A stretch of DNA of 64,000 nt, taken from assembly GCA_022799355.1 (NCBI GenBank), contig JAAWOG010000002.1, forward strand, positions 41,816-105,815, given 5' to 3'. Each line of letters opens with the position of its first letter. The first letter of the stretch is position 1. A program made the translations under genes and the position numbers. The stretch is from Lachnospiraceae bacterium (lineage in GTDB: Bacteria > Bacillota > Clostridia > Lachnospirales > Lachnospiraceae). This document shows, one piece after another, positions 33,510-42,497 of the stretch. The notes below the pieces were generated by a model that saw nothing but the letters and a program-made list of their open reading frames with translations, searched no databases and was not told the DNA's origin.

Positions 33510-34455
33510 GTATGGAAAACGCCCGATGGGGGCATTCAGGCAGTGGATGGAGGGAAGCAGAGATCCTTACGCCGGCAATGTGGAAGTGAGAGCGCATGAT
33601 ATGCCGGGGGAGAGCGAGGAGCAGCTCAAAAAGTATCAGGAGGAAGTTTTCACCGTACTTAGGAAGGCCCAGGATACCGCGAATAACAATCAGTATACGC
33701 TGTTCCGCAAATTTTACAGAGTGGCGGCGCTGCTCTGCTGTCTGACGCTGACTTTGCTGCTGTTTATTACGGTGGCGTATCTGCCGCCGGTAGGAAATGC
33801 CGGCAATCCGGCGAACAACGAAGTGGCGGCAAAATATATCGAAGATGGTATGCAGGATACCGGCGCGGTGAACATAGTCACGGGTATGATCCTGGATTAT
33901 CGTGCCTTTGATACGTTCGGGGAGTCCAATGTGCTGTTTATCGCAACCTGTACCGTACTGATTCTGATGCGGAATGACAAGAAGAAGGGAAAGGGCAGTG
34001 CGGAGGAGGAAGAGCGGCGGGACAGCTTCCATGAGCCGAAAAATGACAGGATACTGCAGACGGTGGCGATGGTACTGGTTCCTTTTATCATATTGTTCGG
34101 GATTTATGTGATTTTAAACGGACATCTGTCGCCGGGGGGAGGTTTTTCCGGCGGCGCCATCATCGGCGCGGGACTGATATTATATCTGAATGCGTTTGGC
34201 TTTGAGAAGACAGAGCGGTTTTTTACGGCAAAAACCTATAAGTGGATCAGCTTTCTGGCACTCAGTTTTTACTGTATCGCAAAGAGTTATTCTTTTTATA
34301 CCGGGGCGCATCACCTTGAGAGCGGGATTCCGCTTGGTACACCGGGAGATATTTTAAGCAGCGGACTGATACTGCCGCTGAATATCTGCGTCGGACTGGT
34401 GGTGGCATGTACGATGTACGCATTCTTCGCGCTGTTCCGTAAGGGGGGATTCTAG
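33484..34455 (+). CDS. mrpB: Fused MbhE-MrpB-like antiporter subunit, 323 aa
   Basis: Two modules are visible. Residues 1-75 are hydrophilic with no known motif. Residues about 75-160 form an MbhE/MrpA-C-terminal-like part (VAAKYIEDGMQDTGAVNIVTGMILDYRAFDTFGESNVLFIATCTVLILM). Residues about 185-323 form MrpB/MnhB (IILFGIYVILNGHLSPGGGFSGGAIIGAGLILYL with the GHLSPGGGF signature). The fusion of these two, with DUF4040 separate, differs from both Bacillus Mrp and the textbook Mbh set. It is 323 residues where MrpB alone is about 140. mrpC follows after two bases. Confidence 0.9.
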   Translation: MSRRIPENEYGKRPMGAFRQWMEGSRDPYAGNVEVRAHDMPGESEEQLKKYQEEVFTVLRKAQDTANNNQYTLFRKFYRVAALLCCLTLTLLLFITVAYLPPVGNAGNPANNEVAAKYIEDGMQDTGAVNIVTGMILDYRAFDTFGESNVLFIATCTVLILMRNDKKKGKGSAEEEERRDSFHEPKNDRILQTVAMVLVPFIILFGIYVILNGHLSPGGGFSGGAIIGAGLILYLNAFGFEKTERFFTAKTYKWISFLALSFYCIAKSYSFYTGAHHLESGIPLGTPGDILSSGLILPLNICVGLVVACTMYAFFALFRKGGF

Positions 34456-34457
34456 GT

Positions 34458-34835
34458 ATGCTTGAGACAAATTTTCTGGTCAATTATGGTGAGGAGGTTG
34501 CCATTTTACTGTTTGGCATCGGGTTTGCGAACCTGCTTGTTCAGAAAAATCTGATCAAAAAGATCATAGGATTAAATATTATGGATACCGCGGTTTATCT
34601 GTTTCTGGCGGAAAAGGGATATATTGCCGGCAGGGCGGCGCCCATCGTAGTAAACGGCGTGCAGGAGGTGGAGGCCTATATCAATCCGATCCCCAGCGGG
34701 CTTGTGCTGACGGGAATCGTGGTATCCGTTTCCGTGACGGCGCTTATGCTTTCGCTTACCGTACGGCTTTATCAGCGGTATCACACGCTGGATCTGGATG
34801 AGATTTCGATGCGGCTTAGGAAGGAGGGGCTTTGA
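34458..34835 (+). CDS. mrpC: Mrp-type antiporter subunit C (NuoK-like), 125 aa
   Basis: This is a three-helix protein of the MnhC/NuoK group: EVAILLFGIGFANLLVQKNLIKKIIGLNIMDTAVYLFLAEKGYIAGRAAPI, then AYINPIPSGLVLTGIVVSVSVTALMLSLTVRLYQRY. The GLNIMDTAVYLF and NPIPSGLVLTGIVVSVSVTALMLSL segments are the usual NuoK/MrpC helices with the helix-2 and helix-3 polar residues. Its stop codon overlaps the start of the next gene (TGATG). Confidence 0.93.
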   Translation: MLETNFLVNYGEEVAILLFGIGFANLLVQKNLIKKIIGLNIMDTAVYLFLAEKGYIAGRAAPIVVNGVQEVEAYINPIPSGLVLTGIVVSVSVTALMLSLTVRLYQRYHTLDLDEISMRLRKEGL

Positions 34836-36349
34836 TGGATTTTATACAAAATGTGCCCTTTTTCTCGATCATGATCTCCATGTTTTCGGGAATTGTCTCC
34901 TCGATCCTCTCCGAGAAATGGGCAAAGCGGCTGAATACGGCGGTGATCCTTGTGGTCGGCGCAATGTCCGGCGCCCTGCTTTTATATCTTTGGCAGGCGG
35001 GGACCGGAAGTTATATTTTTATGATGGGGCATTTTCCGGCGCCCTGGGGCAATGAGATCCGGGCGGGAGTGCTGGAGGCGGGAATGGCGATGTTTTTCTG
35101 CATCGTGATGCTGCTCTCCATGACCGGCGGCAGAAAAAAGCTGTTCGATGAGGTGGAATACTCGAAGCACAATATCTACTATATTTTAGTGGATTTAATG
35201 CTCAGTTCCCTCCTTGCGCTGGTCTATACAAACGATCTGTTCACGGCGTATGTTTTTGTGGAGATCAATACGATTGCCGCCTGCGGACTGATTATGATCA
35301 GGCAGAACGGCAGGACCATAGAGGCGGCCGTCCGCTATATGATCATGAGCCTGTTGGGCTCCGGCCTTTTGCTGATGGGAATCTGTATGCTCTACGACCT
35401 GACGGGGCATTTGCTGATGAGCAATATCAAACAGGCGATGGCGGAGATTATGGCAAACGGCACATACCGGATACCGGTGCTGGTGACGGTAGGCATTATG
35501 ACCACGGGGCTTGCCATTAAGAGCGCACTGTTTCCCTGCCATGCGTGGCTGCCGGACGCTTACGGTTATTCTACGGTTTCTTCGGCGGCGATGCTCTCCT
35601 CTCTGGTATCGAAGGGGTATATCTTTCTGCTGATTAAGATATTTTACAGGGTGATAGGGCTGGATATCATTTACGACAGCCATATTATCGGCGTGCTTTT
35701 TATGTTTGGGCTTTGCGGTATGCTGTTTGGCTCATTCAGCGCGATCGGAGAGAAAGATATCCGCAGGATGATCGCCTTTTCCTCGGTGGCGCAGATCGGT
35801 TATATCTATATGGGCTTTGGTCTCGGGACGCAGGAAGGCATGGTGGCAAGCGTTTACCATATTCTTGTACATGCGGCGACAAAATCCCTGCTTTTTATCA
35901 GCGCCATCGGGCTGACGGATGTCTCCGGCGGCAGCAGGAGTTTTTTTGCACTGAACGGTTCGGGATACCGCAACAAAAGCGCGGGCATAGGCTTTGCGGT
36001 GGGTTCTCTGTCCATGGTGGGGATTCCGATCTTTTCGGGATTTGTCAGTAAACTCTTATTTGCGAAGGCGGCGATCATCAATCCTACCTGGAAGATGTTC
36101 CCCACGGTCATCGTACTGGCGATCAGTACGATCCTGAACGCGATTTATTTCCTGAAAACGGTGATCCGTATCTATACGCCGGAAGAGCCGGCGGTAATAG
36201 AAGAGAAAGGCTATTACAGTATTAGCTGGAGAAAGCAGAAACTGTACACGGTGACGATCATCCTGTTTGTGATTCTGAACCTGATCCTGGGTATGAACTC
36301 CCAGCCGATCATTCATCTGATAGAAACAGGGCTTGCAAATTTTGCATAG
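34835..36349 (+). CDS. mrpD: Mrp-type antiporter subunit D (NuoM-like), 504 aa
   Basis: This is the first of four large antiporter-like subunits, with about 14 helices. Key ion-path residues are present: a TM5 Glu in AYVFVEINTIAACGLIM, a TM7 Lys in GLAIKSALFPCHAWLPDAYGYST, and a further Lys in SLVSKGYIFLLIKI. The conserved KDIRRMIAFSSVAQIGYIYMG helix-pair follows. ATG 34835 overlaps the mrpC stop and follows AAGGAGGGG; the ORF track used the TTG at 34832. It most resembles MrpD and MbhH. Confidence 0.92.
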   Translation: MDFIQNVPFFSIMISMFSGIVSSILSEKWAKRLNTAVILVVGAMSGALLLYLWQAGTGSYIFMMGHFPAPWGNEIRAGVLEAGMAMFFCIVMLLSMTGGRKKLFDEVEYSKHNIYYILVDLMLSSLLALVYTNDLFTAYVFVEINTIAACGLIMIRQNGRTIEAAVRYMIMSLLGSGLLLMGICMLYDLTGHLLMSNIKQAMAEIMANGTYRIPVLVTVGIMTTGLAIKSALFPCHAWLPDAYGYSTVSSAAMLSSLVSKGYIFLLIKIFYRVIGLDIIYDSHIIGVLFMFGLCGMLFGSFSAIGEKDIRRMIAFSSVAQIGYIYMGFGLGTQEGMVASVYHILVHAATKSLLFISAIGLTDVSGGSRSFFALNGSGYRNKSAGIGFAVGSLSMVGIPIFSGFVSKLLFAKAAIINPTWKMFPTVIVLAISTILNAIYFLKTVIRIYTPEEPAVIEEKGYYSISWRKQKLYTVTIILFVILNLILGMNSQPIIHLIETGLANFA

Positions 36350-36366
36350 AGGAGAAACAGAGAACT

Positions 36367-37839
36367 ATGAATACATCGATAGTAATGCTGACAGCTATAT
36401 TTTTTCCCATACTTCTCGGAGCGGTCCTTCTGCTTTTGCCGGAATTTTCCGAAAGAAACCGGCTGCTTGCCGTGACGGGGGCAGGGCTTGTGATTACCGG
36501 CATCCTTGCGGTGTGCGCGCTGGGAGGCGGCGGGGAGATGCTTTTATTCAGCCTGGGGGATAAAATGGAAATCTTTTTCCGGCCGGATGATCTGGGAAGA
36601 ATTTTTGCCGTTATCGTGACGATCGTGTGGATACTGGCAGGTTTTTATTCCTTTGAATACATGAAGCATGAAAAAGAGGAGAAACGGTATTTCGGTTTTT
36701 ATCTGATGGCATTTGGTGTGCTGCTGGCATTGGATTTTGCGGGCAATATCATAACCTTCTACCTGTTTTATGAACTGATGACGCTGCTCTCCATGCCCCT
36801 TGTACTGCATTCTAAGACGAAAGAGGCAATTATGGGCGGCCTGAAATATCTGTTCTATTCTCTGTGCGGCGCCTATATGGTTCTTCTGGGCATATATTTT
36901 TTGTACAAATATGCGGATACTTTAAACTTTACGGCAGGAGGGACGCTGAACAGGGAACTGGCGGCGGGAAATGAAAAAGTGCTGCTTGTTATTGTATTTT
37001 TTATGATACTGGGTTTTGGTGTAAAAGCGGGCATGTTTCCGATGCATGCATGGCTCCCCACCGCCCATCCGGTGGCACCTGCGCCGGCAAGCGCGGTTCT
37101 TTCCGGGCTGATCGTAAAGGCGGGCGTACTTGGTGTTATCCGCACGGTATATTTTTTATTCGGGAAATCTTTTATCAAAGGCACCTGGGTACAGACGGCA
37201 TGGCTGATCCTGGTCCTGATTACGATTTTTATGGGCTCCATGCTGGCATACAGGGAAAAAGTGATGAAAAAAAGGCTTGCCTATTCCACGGTCAGCCAGG
37301 TTTCTTATATTCTGTTCGGACTTGCGCTGCTGGAACCGTCCGCAATGACGGGCGCCCTGCTTCATGTGGTATTTCACGCCTTTATCAAAGTTACCCTGTT
37401 CTTATCCGCCGGGGCAATCATTTATAAGACGGGAAAGACAAATGTAGATGAGATGACAGGAATCGGGAAGGAGATGCCGGTTACGATCTGGTGTTATACC
37501 TTCGCTTCTCTGGCACTGATTGGTATCCCGCCTGCCAGCGGCTTTATCAGTAAATGGTATCTTGCCACGGGTGCCCTTGAGTCAGGCACCGGCATTTTTA
37601 CCTGGCTCGGTCCCGTTGTCCTGCTGATATCCGCCCTGTTGACCGCGGGCTATCTGCTCCCTGTGACAATCAAAGGCTTCCTGCCCGGTGCGGATTTCGA
37701 TTATAAAAACCTGCAGAAGAAAGAGCCAAACTTTTGGATGCTGATACCACTGATTATTTTTGCGGCGCTTTCCATATTCCTCGGCATCTTTCCGAATCCG
37801 CTGACGGAGTATATAAAGGCGATTGTTTATTCTTTATAG
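36367..37839 (+). CDS. NuoM/MrpD-like antiporter subunit, second copy, 490 aa
   Basis: This is a paralogous antiporter-like protein with 13-14 helices. The Glu of FYLFYELMTLLSMPLVLH and the Lys residues of GFGVKAGMFPMHAWLPTAHPVAPAPASA and LIVKAGVLGVIRTV are kept, as is KRLAYSTVSQVSYILFGLALLEP. The HPVAPAPASA loop matches NuoM/complex-I-subunit-5 types more than MrpD. It lies 17 bases after mrpD. Conservation of Glu and Lys suggests it still conducts ions and is not a structural relic. Confidence 0.9.
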   Translation: MNTSIVMLTAIFFPILLGAVLLLLPEFSERNRLLAVTGAGLVITGILAVCALGGGGEMLLFSLGDKMEIFFRPDDLGRIFAVIVTIVWILAGFYSFEYMKHEKEEKRYFGFYLMAFGVLLALDFAGNIITFYLFYELMTLLSMPLVLHSKTKEAIMGGLKYLFYSLCGAYMVLLGIYFLYKYADTLNFTAGGTLNRELAAGNEKVLLVIVFFMILGFGVKAGMFPMHAWLPTAHPVAPAPASAVLSGLIVKAGVLGVIRTVYFLFGKSFIKGTWVQTAWLILVLITIFMGSMLAYREKVMKKRLAYSTVSQVSYILFGLALLEPSAMTGALLHVVFHAFIKVTLFLSAGAIIYKTGKTNVDEMTGIGKEMPVTIWCYTFASLALIGIPPASGFISKWYLATGALESGTGIFTWLGPVVLLISALLTAGYLLPVTIKGFLPGADFDYKNLQKKEPNFWMLIPLIIFAALSIFLGIFPNPLTEYIKAIVYSL

Positions 37840-37911
37840 AAAATACAAAACGGTTTATTTTGTCACAATACAGCCCGGCGAGGCGGACTGATTTCATTTC
37901 GGAGAATTACC

Positions 37912-39387
37912 ATGAGTGAATACTGGATTTTAGCAGCAATCCTGCTTCCGATAACCGGAGGAATAGTAACCCCGTTTATCCCTTTTAAAAACAGAAAAAT
38001 AATGATGGTCTATCTGGAAACCGTTATGGCAGTGACTTCCGTCATCGTATGGAAACTGGTCCTGAACGGAACGACGGAAGTATTCCATGTGATCCATTTT
38101 GTAGAAGAGTTGTCAATCTCTTTCAAAATAGATGGTATGTCCATGGTTTTTGCGGGACTGGTATCGCTGCTCTGGCCCCTGGCGATTCTGTATTCCTTTG
38201 AATATATGGAGAGGGAAGAGCGGGAAAAAATATTTTTCATGTTTTACAGCATCACCTACGGGATTACGCTGGGTATCGCGTTTGCGTCGGATCTTTTGTC
38301 GATGTATTTCTTCTATGAACTTCTGACGCTCTGTACGGTGCCGCTTGTGCTGCATACGCTGAAACGGGAAGCGGTCCTGGCATCGAGGAAATATCTGTAT
38401 TATTCCATCGGCGGTGCGGCTTTTGCGATGATAGGGCTGGTGGTTGTGATCATTTATGGGGTGACCTGCGAATTTCAGCCCGGCGGTGTTCTGGATATGG
38501 CGCTGATCGGGGACAGGAGAGATCTGCTGCTCTGGGTATATCTGCTGGCTTTTATGGGATTTGGAGTGAAGGCGGCGATATGGCCTGTGAGTTCCTGGCT
38601 GCCGGATGCGGGTGTGGCGCCGACGCCGGTGACAGCGCTTTTGCACGCGGTTGCGGTTGTAAAGGCCGGTGTTTTCGCAATGATCAGGCTGACCTATTAC
38701 AGCTTCGGGACTTCTTTCCTGAGGGGAACCTGGGTACAGAACGTGGTGATGGGCGTTGCGATGTTCACGATCCTATACGGCTGCAGTATGGCGCTGAAGG
38801 AGACGCATCTGAAAAGAAGGCTGGCTTATTCCACCGTCAGCAATCTTTCCTATGTGATTTTCGGGATCACAATCATGACACCTCTCGGACTGGTCGGGGC
38901 GCTGTGTCATATGGTATGCCATGCGGTGATGAAGATCAATGCGTTTTTCTGTGCGGGCGCTTTTATGCAGAATACAGGAAGAAGTTATGTGTATGAGATG
39001 GACGGCATCGGAAGAAAAATGCCGGTTGTGTTTGGCTGTTTTACGATATCCTCTCTGGGACTGATGGGCGTACCGGGACTTGCCGGTTTTATCAGCAAGT
39101 GGAATCTGGCATCGGCTGCCGTGGAGAGCGGCAATATACAGGCGTATTTCGGTATCGGCTGTCTTTTGGCTTCCGCGCTGCTGACGGCGCTCTATATGAT
39201 GAATACCGTGATCTACGCCTTTTTTCCGGGGAAGGGTTTTGATGAAAAGCCGCTGGAAGGTGTAAGAGATCCGGGATGGCGGATGTGTGTGCCGCTGTTG
39301 ACCTTTGCGGTAAGTACCGTGCTGTTGGGAATTTTTTCAGGACCGCTGATTGGGTTTTTCCGGGATATAGCGGCAGGGGTGTATTGA
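37912..39387 (+). CDS. NuoM/MrpD-like antiporter subunit, third copy, 491 aa
   Basis: This protein is visibly similar to the preceding gene (SFEYMERE, YFFYELLTLCTVPLVLH, GFGVKAAIWPVSSWLPDAGVAPTPVTALLHAVAVVKAG, KRRLAYSTVSNLSYVIFG). In place of MHAWLP it has PVSSWLP, so the His near the Lys is lost, but Glu and both Lys stay. Gene duplication followed by divergence is the likely origin. It starts after TTCGGAGAATTACC and follows the second copy by 72 bases with no terminator. Confidence 0.9.
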   Translation: MSEYWILAAILLPITGGIVTPFIPFKNRKIMMVYLETVMAVTSVIVWKLVLNGTTEVFHVIHFVEELSISFKIDGMSMVFAGLVSLLWPLAILYSFEYMEREEREKIFFMFYSITYGITLGIAFASDLLSMYFFYELLTLCTVPLVLHTLKREAVLASRKYLYYSIGGAAFAMIGLVVVIIYGVTCEFQPGGVLDMALIGDRRDLLLWVYLLAFMGFGVKAAIWPVSSWLPDAGVAPTPVTALLHAVAVVKAGVFAMIRLTYYSFGTSFLRGTWVQNVVMGVAMFTILYGCSMALKETHLKRRLAYSTVSNLSYVIFGITIMTPLGLVGALCHMVCHAVMKINAFFCAGAFMQNTGRSYVYEMDGIGRKMPVVFGCFTISSLGLMGVPGLAGFISKWNLASAAVESGNIQAYFGIGCLLASALLTALYMMNTVIYAFFPGKGFDEKPLEGVRDPGWRMCVPLLTFAVSTVLLGIFSGPLIGFFRDIAAGVY

Positions 39388-39398
39388 GGGAGGTATCC

Positions 39399-41573
39399 AT
39401 GGTCAGTTTTTATGTGTGCGGTCTTGTTTTTATGCCGATGGCGGGGGCGTTGTTGTCCTATGGGACAGGAAAAAAAGATAAGAAAGCCAGGGATTATTTT
39501 GTCGCCGGGGTGACGGTACTGGAATTTGTGCTGGCGGTACTTTTGCTGTTTCGGTATACATCGGGCAGTATGACAGAGAATATGACAAAGCTGTCAGAAA
39601 TATGCGGTATGGGGCTGAAATTTTCGGTAGATGGGTTTCGGGCTGTGTATGTCTGTATTGCGGCCTTTATGTGGATGGGAACCGCCCTGTTTTCCGTGGA
39701 ATACTTTGGACATTACAGGAACAGAAACCGCTATTATCTGTTTCAGCTTATTACGCTGGGGGCGACGGAGGCGATCTTTTTGTCGGCTGATCTGTATACG
39801 ACGTTTGTATTTTTTGAGATCATGTCCTTTGCCTCTTATGTCTGGGTAGCCCAGGATGAGAGGACACAGTCACTGCGGGCGGCAGGTACGTATCTGGCAG
39901 TGGCAGTGATCGGCGGACTGGTGATGCTGATGGGACTGTTTCTTTTGTATCATCAGGCGGGAACGTTGGAAATCGATAAGCTTTATGAGGCGTGCAGAGG
40001 GAAGGACGTCTATGCGGCGGCGCTCTGTATGCTGGTGGGATTTGGCGCCAAGGCGGGGATGTTTCCGCTGCATATCTGGCTGCCGAAGGCTCATCCGGTG
40101 GCGCCTGCGCCGGCAAGCGCTCTTTTGTCCGGTATTTTGACGAAAACCGGAATTTTCGGCATACTTGTGATCAGTTGTAAGATCTTCCTGCACAACGGGA
40201 TCTGGGGTACTTTTATTCTGATGCTGGGTGTGCTGACGATGACGGCAGGTGCGGTATTGGCGCTGTTTTCCATAGACTTTAAGAGAACCCTTGCCTGTTC
40301 CTCGGTTTCCCAGATCGGTTTTATCTTGGTAGGGATCGGAATGCAGGGACTGCTTGGAGAGGAAAACCTGCTGGCAGTGCGGGGAAGTTTCCTGCATATG
40401 GTGAATCATTCTCTGTTTAAACTGGTATTGTTTATGACGGCGGGTGTTATTTATATGAATCTGCATAAACTGGATTTAAACGAGATCAGAGGGTTTGGAC
40501 GGAAAAAACCGCTGCTTGCTTTTATCTATCTGATGGGAGCGCTGGGAATCGGCGGTATGCCTCTCTGGAGCGGCTATATCAGCAAGACGCTGCTGCATGA
40601 GAGCATTGTGGAATATACCGAAATACTGGCGGAACATCCGGGGAGCGCCGTTTTTTTCTCCGCAGGCGGCATGAAAGCGATAGAATGGGCGTTTCTGATC
40701 AGCGGCGGTTTGACCGTGGCGTATATGACGAAACTGTTTGTGGCGGTTTTTGTGGAACGAAACGCAGATGCCGCGGTGCAGGAGAGGTATGATGCACGGA
40801 AGGTTTATATGAATCCGCTCAGCGCGGCGGTTTTGACGGCGGCAAGTATTCTGTTTCCGGTAATGGGGCTGTTTTCCGGACTTACGATGGATAGACTGGC
40901 GGATCTGGGACAGGGCTTTATGGGGGCTGCGGAAGCCGGCGGAAAAGTAGCATACTTTAGTTTTGGAAACTTAAAAGGAGGCGCAACGTCCATTTTGATC
41001 GGGGCACTGCTCTATGTTGTGGTGGGACGGGGCTGGATGTTAAAACGGGCGGAACCTGAAAAAGATAAGGCCGGCAGTATATATCTGAACAGATGGCCGA
41101 AGCTTCTGGATCTGGAGGATTATCTTTACAGGCCTATCCTGCTGTTGATTCTGCCGACGGTCTGCGGCTGTATCTGCGGTATTTTAGATAAAATAACAAA
41201 TGTTACATCTAAATTTATGATTATTACGGGCGGAGCCGCCGCAGGATTTTTGAATACGATAACGGATGCCATGGTAGTTATTTTGCGAAAGACCATTTAC
41301 AGGGACCATACAAAGAAGGGCGAGCTGAAAGAAGGAAACGGGCTGACCTATGTTCTGGGCAGTGTGATAAATGCCATATGCGGACTTTTAAACCATACGT
41401 TGTGGCGCGGCAATCCGAGAGAGATCGATTACAGGCATAAACTGGCACTGGAGTACTGGAGCCGCAGAGAGACCATTTATATGATTACCAGGAGCCTTTC
41501 CTATGGACTGCTTTTGTTTTCCGTCGGGCTTTGTGCGACACTGATTTATTTGCTGGTGGGAACTCTGAAATAA
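39399..41573 (+). CDS. NuoL/MrpA-N-like antiporter subunit with C-terminal extension, 724 aa
   Basis: This is the longest antiporter-like subunit. It opens with a hydrophobic stretch and keeps Glu in FVFFEIMSFASYVW, Lys in LVGFGAKAGMFPLHIWLPKAHPVAPAPASA, and Lys in SGILTKTGIFGIL, then KRTLACSSVSQIGFILVGIGMQGL. The last 200 residues form an extension with extra helices (LPTVCGCICGILDKI; SYGLLLFSVGLCATLIYLLVG), reminiscent of NuoL/MrpA C-terminal parts. The ORF-track start at 39276 lies in the previous gene; ATG 39399 after GGGAGG is preferred. It ends the antiporter operon; a lipid kinase gene follows 35 bases later. Confidence 0.9.
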   Translation: MVSFYVCGLVFMPMAGALLSYGTGKKDKKARDYFVAGVTVLEFVLAVLLLFRYTSGSMTENMTKLSEICGMGLKFSVDGFRAVYVCIAAFMWMGTALFSVEYFGHYRNRNRYYLFQLITLGATEAIFLSADLYTTFVFFEIMSFASYVWVAQDERTQSLRAAGTYLAVAVIGGLVMLMGLFLLYHQAGTLEIDKLYEACRGKDVYAAALCMLVGFGAKAGMFPLHIWLPKAHPVAPAPASALLSGILTKTGIFGILVISCKIFLHNGIWGTFILMLGVLTMTAGAVLALFSIDFKRTLACSSVSQIGFILVGIGMQGLLGEENLLAVRGSFLHMVNHSLFKLVLFMTAGVIYMNLHKLDLNEIRGFGRKKPLLAFIYLMGALGIGGMPLWSGYISKTLLHESIVEYTEILAEHPGSAVFFSAGGMKAIEWAFLISGGLTVAYMTKLFVAVFVERNADAAVQERYDARKVYMNPLSAAVLTAASILFPVMGLFSGLTMDRLADLGQGFMGAAEAGGKVAYFSFGNLKGGATSILIGALLYVVVGRGWMLKRAEPEKDKAGSIYLNRWPKLLDLEDYLYRPILLLILPTVCGCICGILDKITNVTSKFMIITGGAAAGFLNTITDAMVVILRKTIYRDHTKKGELKEGNGLTYVLGSVINAICGLLNHTLWRGNPREIDYRHKLALEYWSRRETIYMITRSLSYGLLLFSVGLCATLIYLLVGTLK

Positions 41574-41608
41574 AGAGGGCTGTTAATGATACTGAAAGGG
41601 AGGAGTGC

Positions 41609-42493
41609 ATGATGAAAAAACTTTTGTTGATCTATAATCCCGTCTCCGGCATGACGAAGACAAGGCTGAGCCTGCAAAAGGCGGTGGAGTTTTATGACAG
41701 TCAGGATTATCTCGTCACGGTCTGCCTTGTGAAAAGGCTGGAGGATTTTGATAAAGAGATAGATTTTAAATCTTTTGATTTGATTGTATGCAGCGGAGGG
41801 GACGGGACGCTGAATATTACGGTCTCTTTTCTACTGCGGAAAAATCTGCCCGCCCAGATTGCCTATATTCCTTCCGGCTCCACCAACGATTTTGCGTACA
41901 GCCTGGGGCTTTCGGGGGATATCGATGCATTGCTGCAAAATACCGTAAGCGGGGAGCCCAGGTGGATCGATGTGGGGCGTTTTAATGCATCCCGGTATTT
42001 TCTGTATGTGGCGGCGTTTGGTATTTTTACCAAGGTTTCCTATACCACATCCCAGAAAGTAAAGAATCTGTTGGGACATGCCGCCTATATTCTGGAAGGG
42101 ATTAAAAGCATTGCCGATTTAAAAAGCTATCATATGACAGCGCAGCTTGAGGGGGAAGAGGTAGAAGGCGACTATATTCTCGGTATGGTCACAAATTCTT
42201 TATCCATCGGCGGATTTAAAAATATTCTTCCGTCGGATACTGCCCTGGATGACGGGCTCTTTGAGATAGTGCTTGTGAAGATGCCGAAAAGCCTCGTCGC
42301 ATTGAACGAGATCGTTCTTTCGCTGCTGAGCGATAAACCGGAAGATAACCAGCATATTTTTTACAGAAAGGCTTCCGGGGTGATACTGCGCTCGGAAGAG
42401 AAAATATCCTGGGCGCTGGACGGGGAGTTCGGAGGCGAGGAGGATGTTGTGCGGATCGAGAACAGGAGAAAGCTGCTCTCGATCGTATGCTGA
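41609..42493 (+). CDS. Diacylglycerol/lipid kinase family protein (YegS/BmrU-like), 294 aa
   Basis: This is a cytosolic or membrane-associated lipid kinase of the DAGK catalytic domain family. It has LLIYNPVSGMTKTRLSLQ at the start and CSGGDGTLNITVSFLL (GGDGT nucleotide loop) about residue 65, with YIPSGSTNDFAYSLGL after it. The later sequence KISWALDGEFGGEEDVVRIENRRKLLSIVC is the usual C-terminal sheet with DGE. It follows the antiporter operon by 35 bases and may share its transcript. The lipid substrate is not known by eye. Confidence 0.9.
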   Translation: MMKKLLLIYNPVSGMTKTRLSLQKAVEFYDSQDYLVTVCLVKRLEDFDKEIDFKSFDLIVCSGGDGTLNITVSFLLRKNLPAQIAYIPSGSTNDFAYSLGLSGDIDALLQNTVSGEPRWIDVGRFNASRYFLYVAAFGIFTKVSYTTSQKVKNLLGHAAYILEGIKSIADLKSYHMTAQLEGEEVEGDYILGMVTNSLSIGGFKNILPSDTALDDGLFEIVLVKMPKSLVALNEIVLSLLSDKPEDNQHIFYRKASGVILRSEEKISWALDGEFGGEEDVVRIENRRKLLSIVC

Positions 42494-42497
42494 AAAA

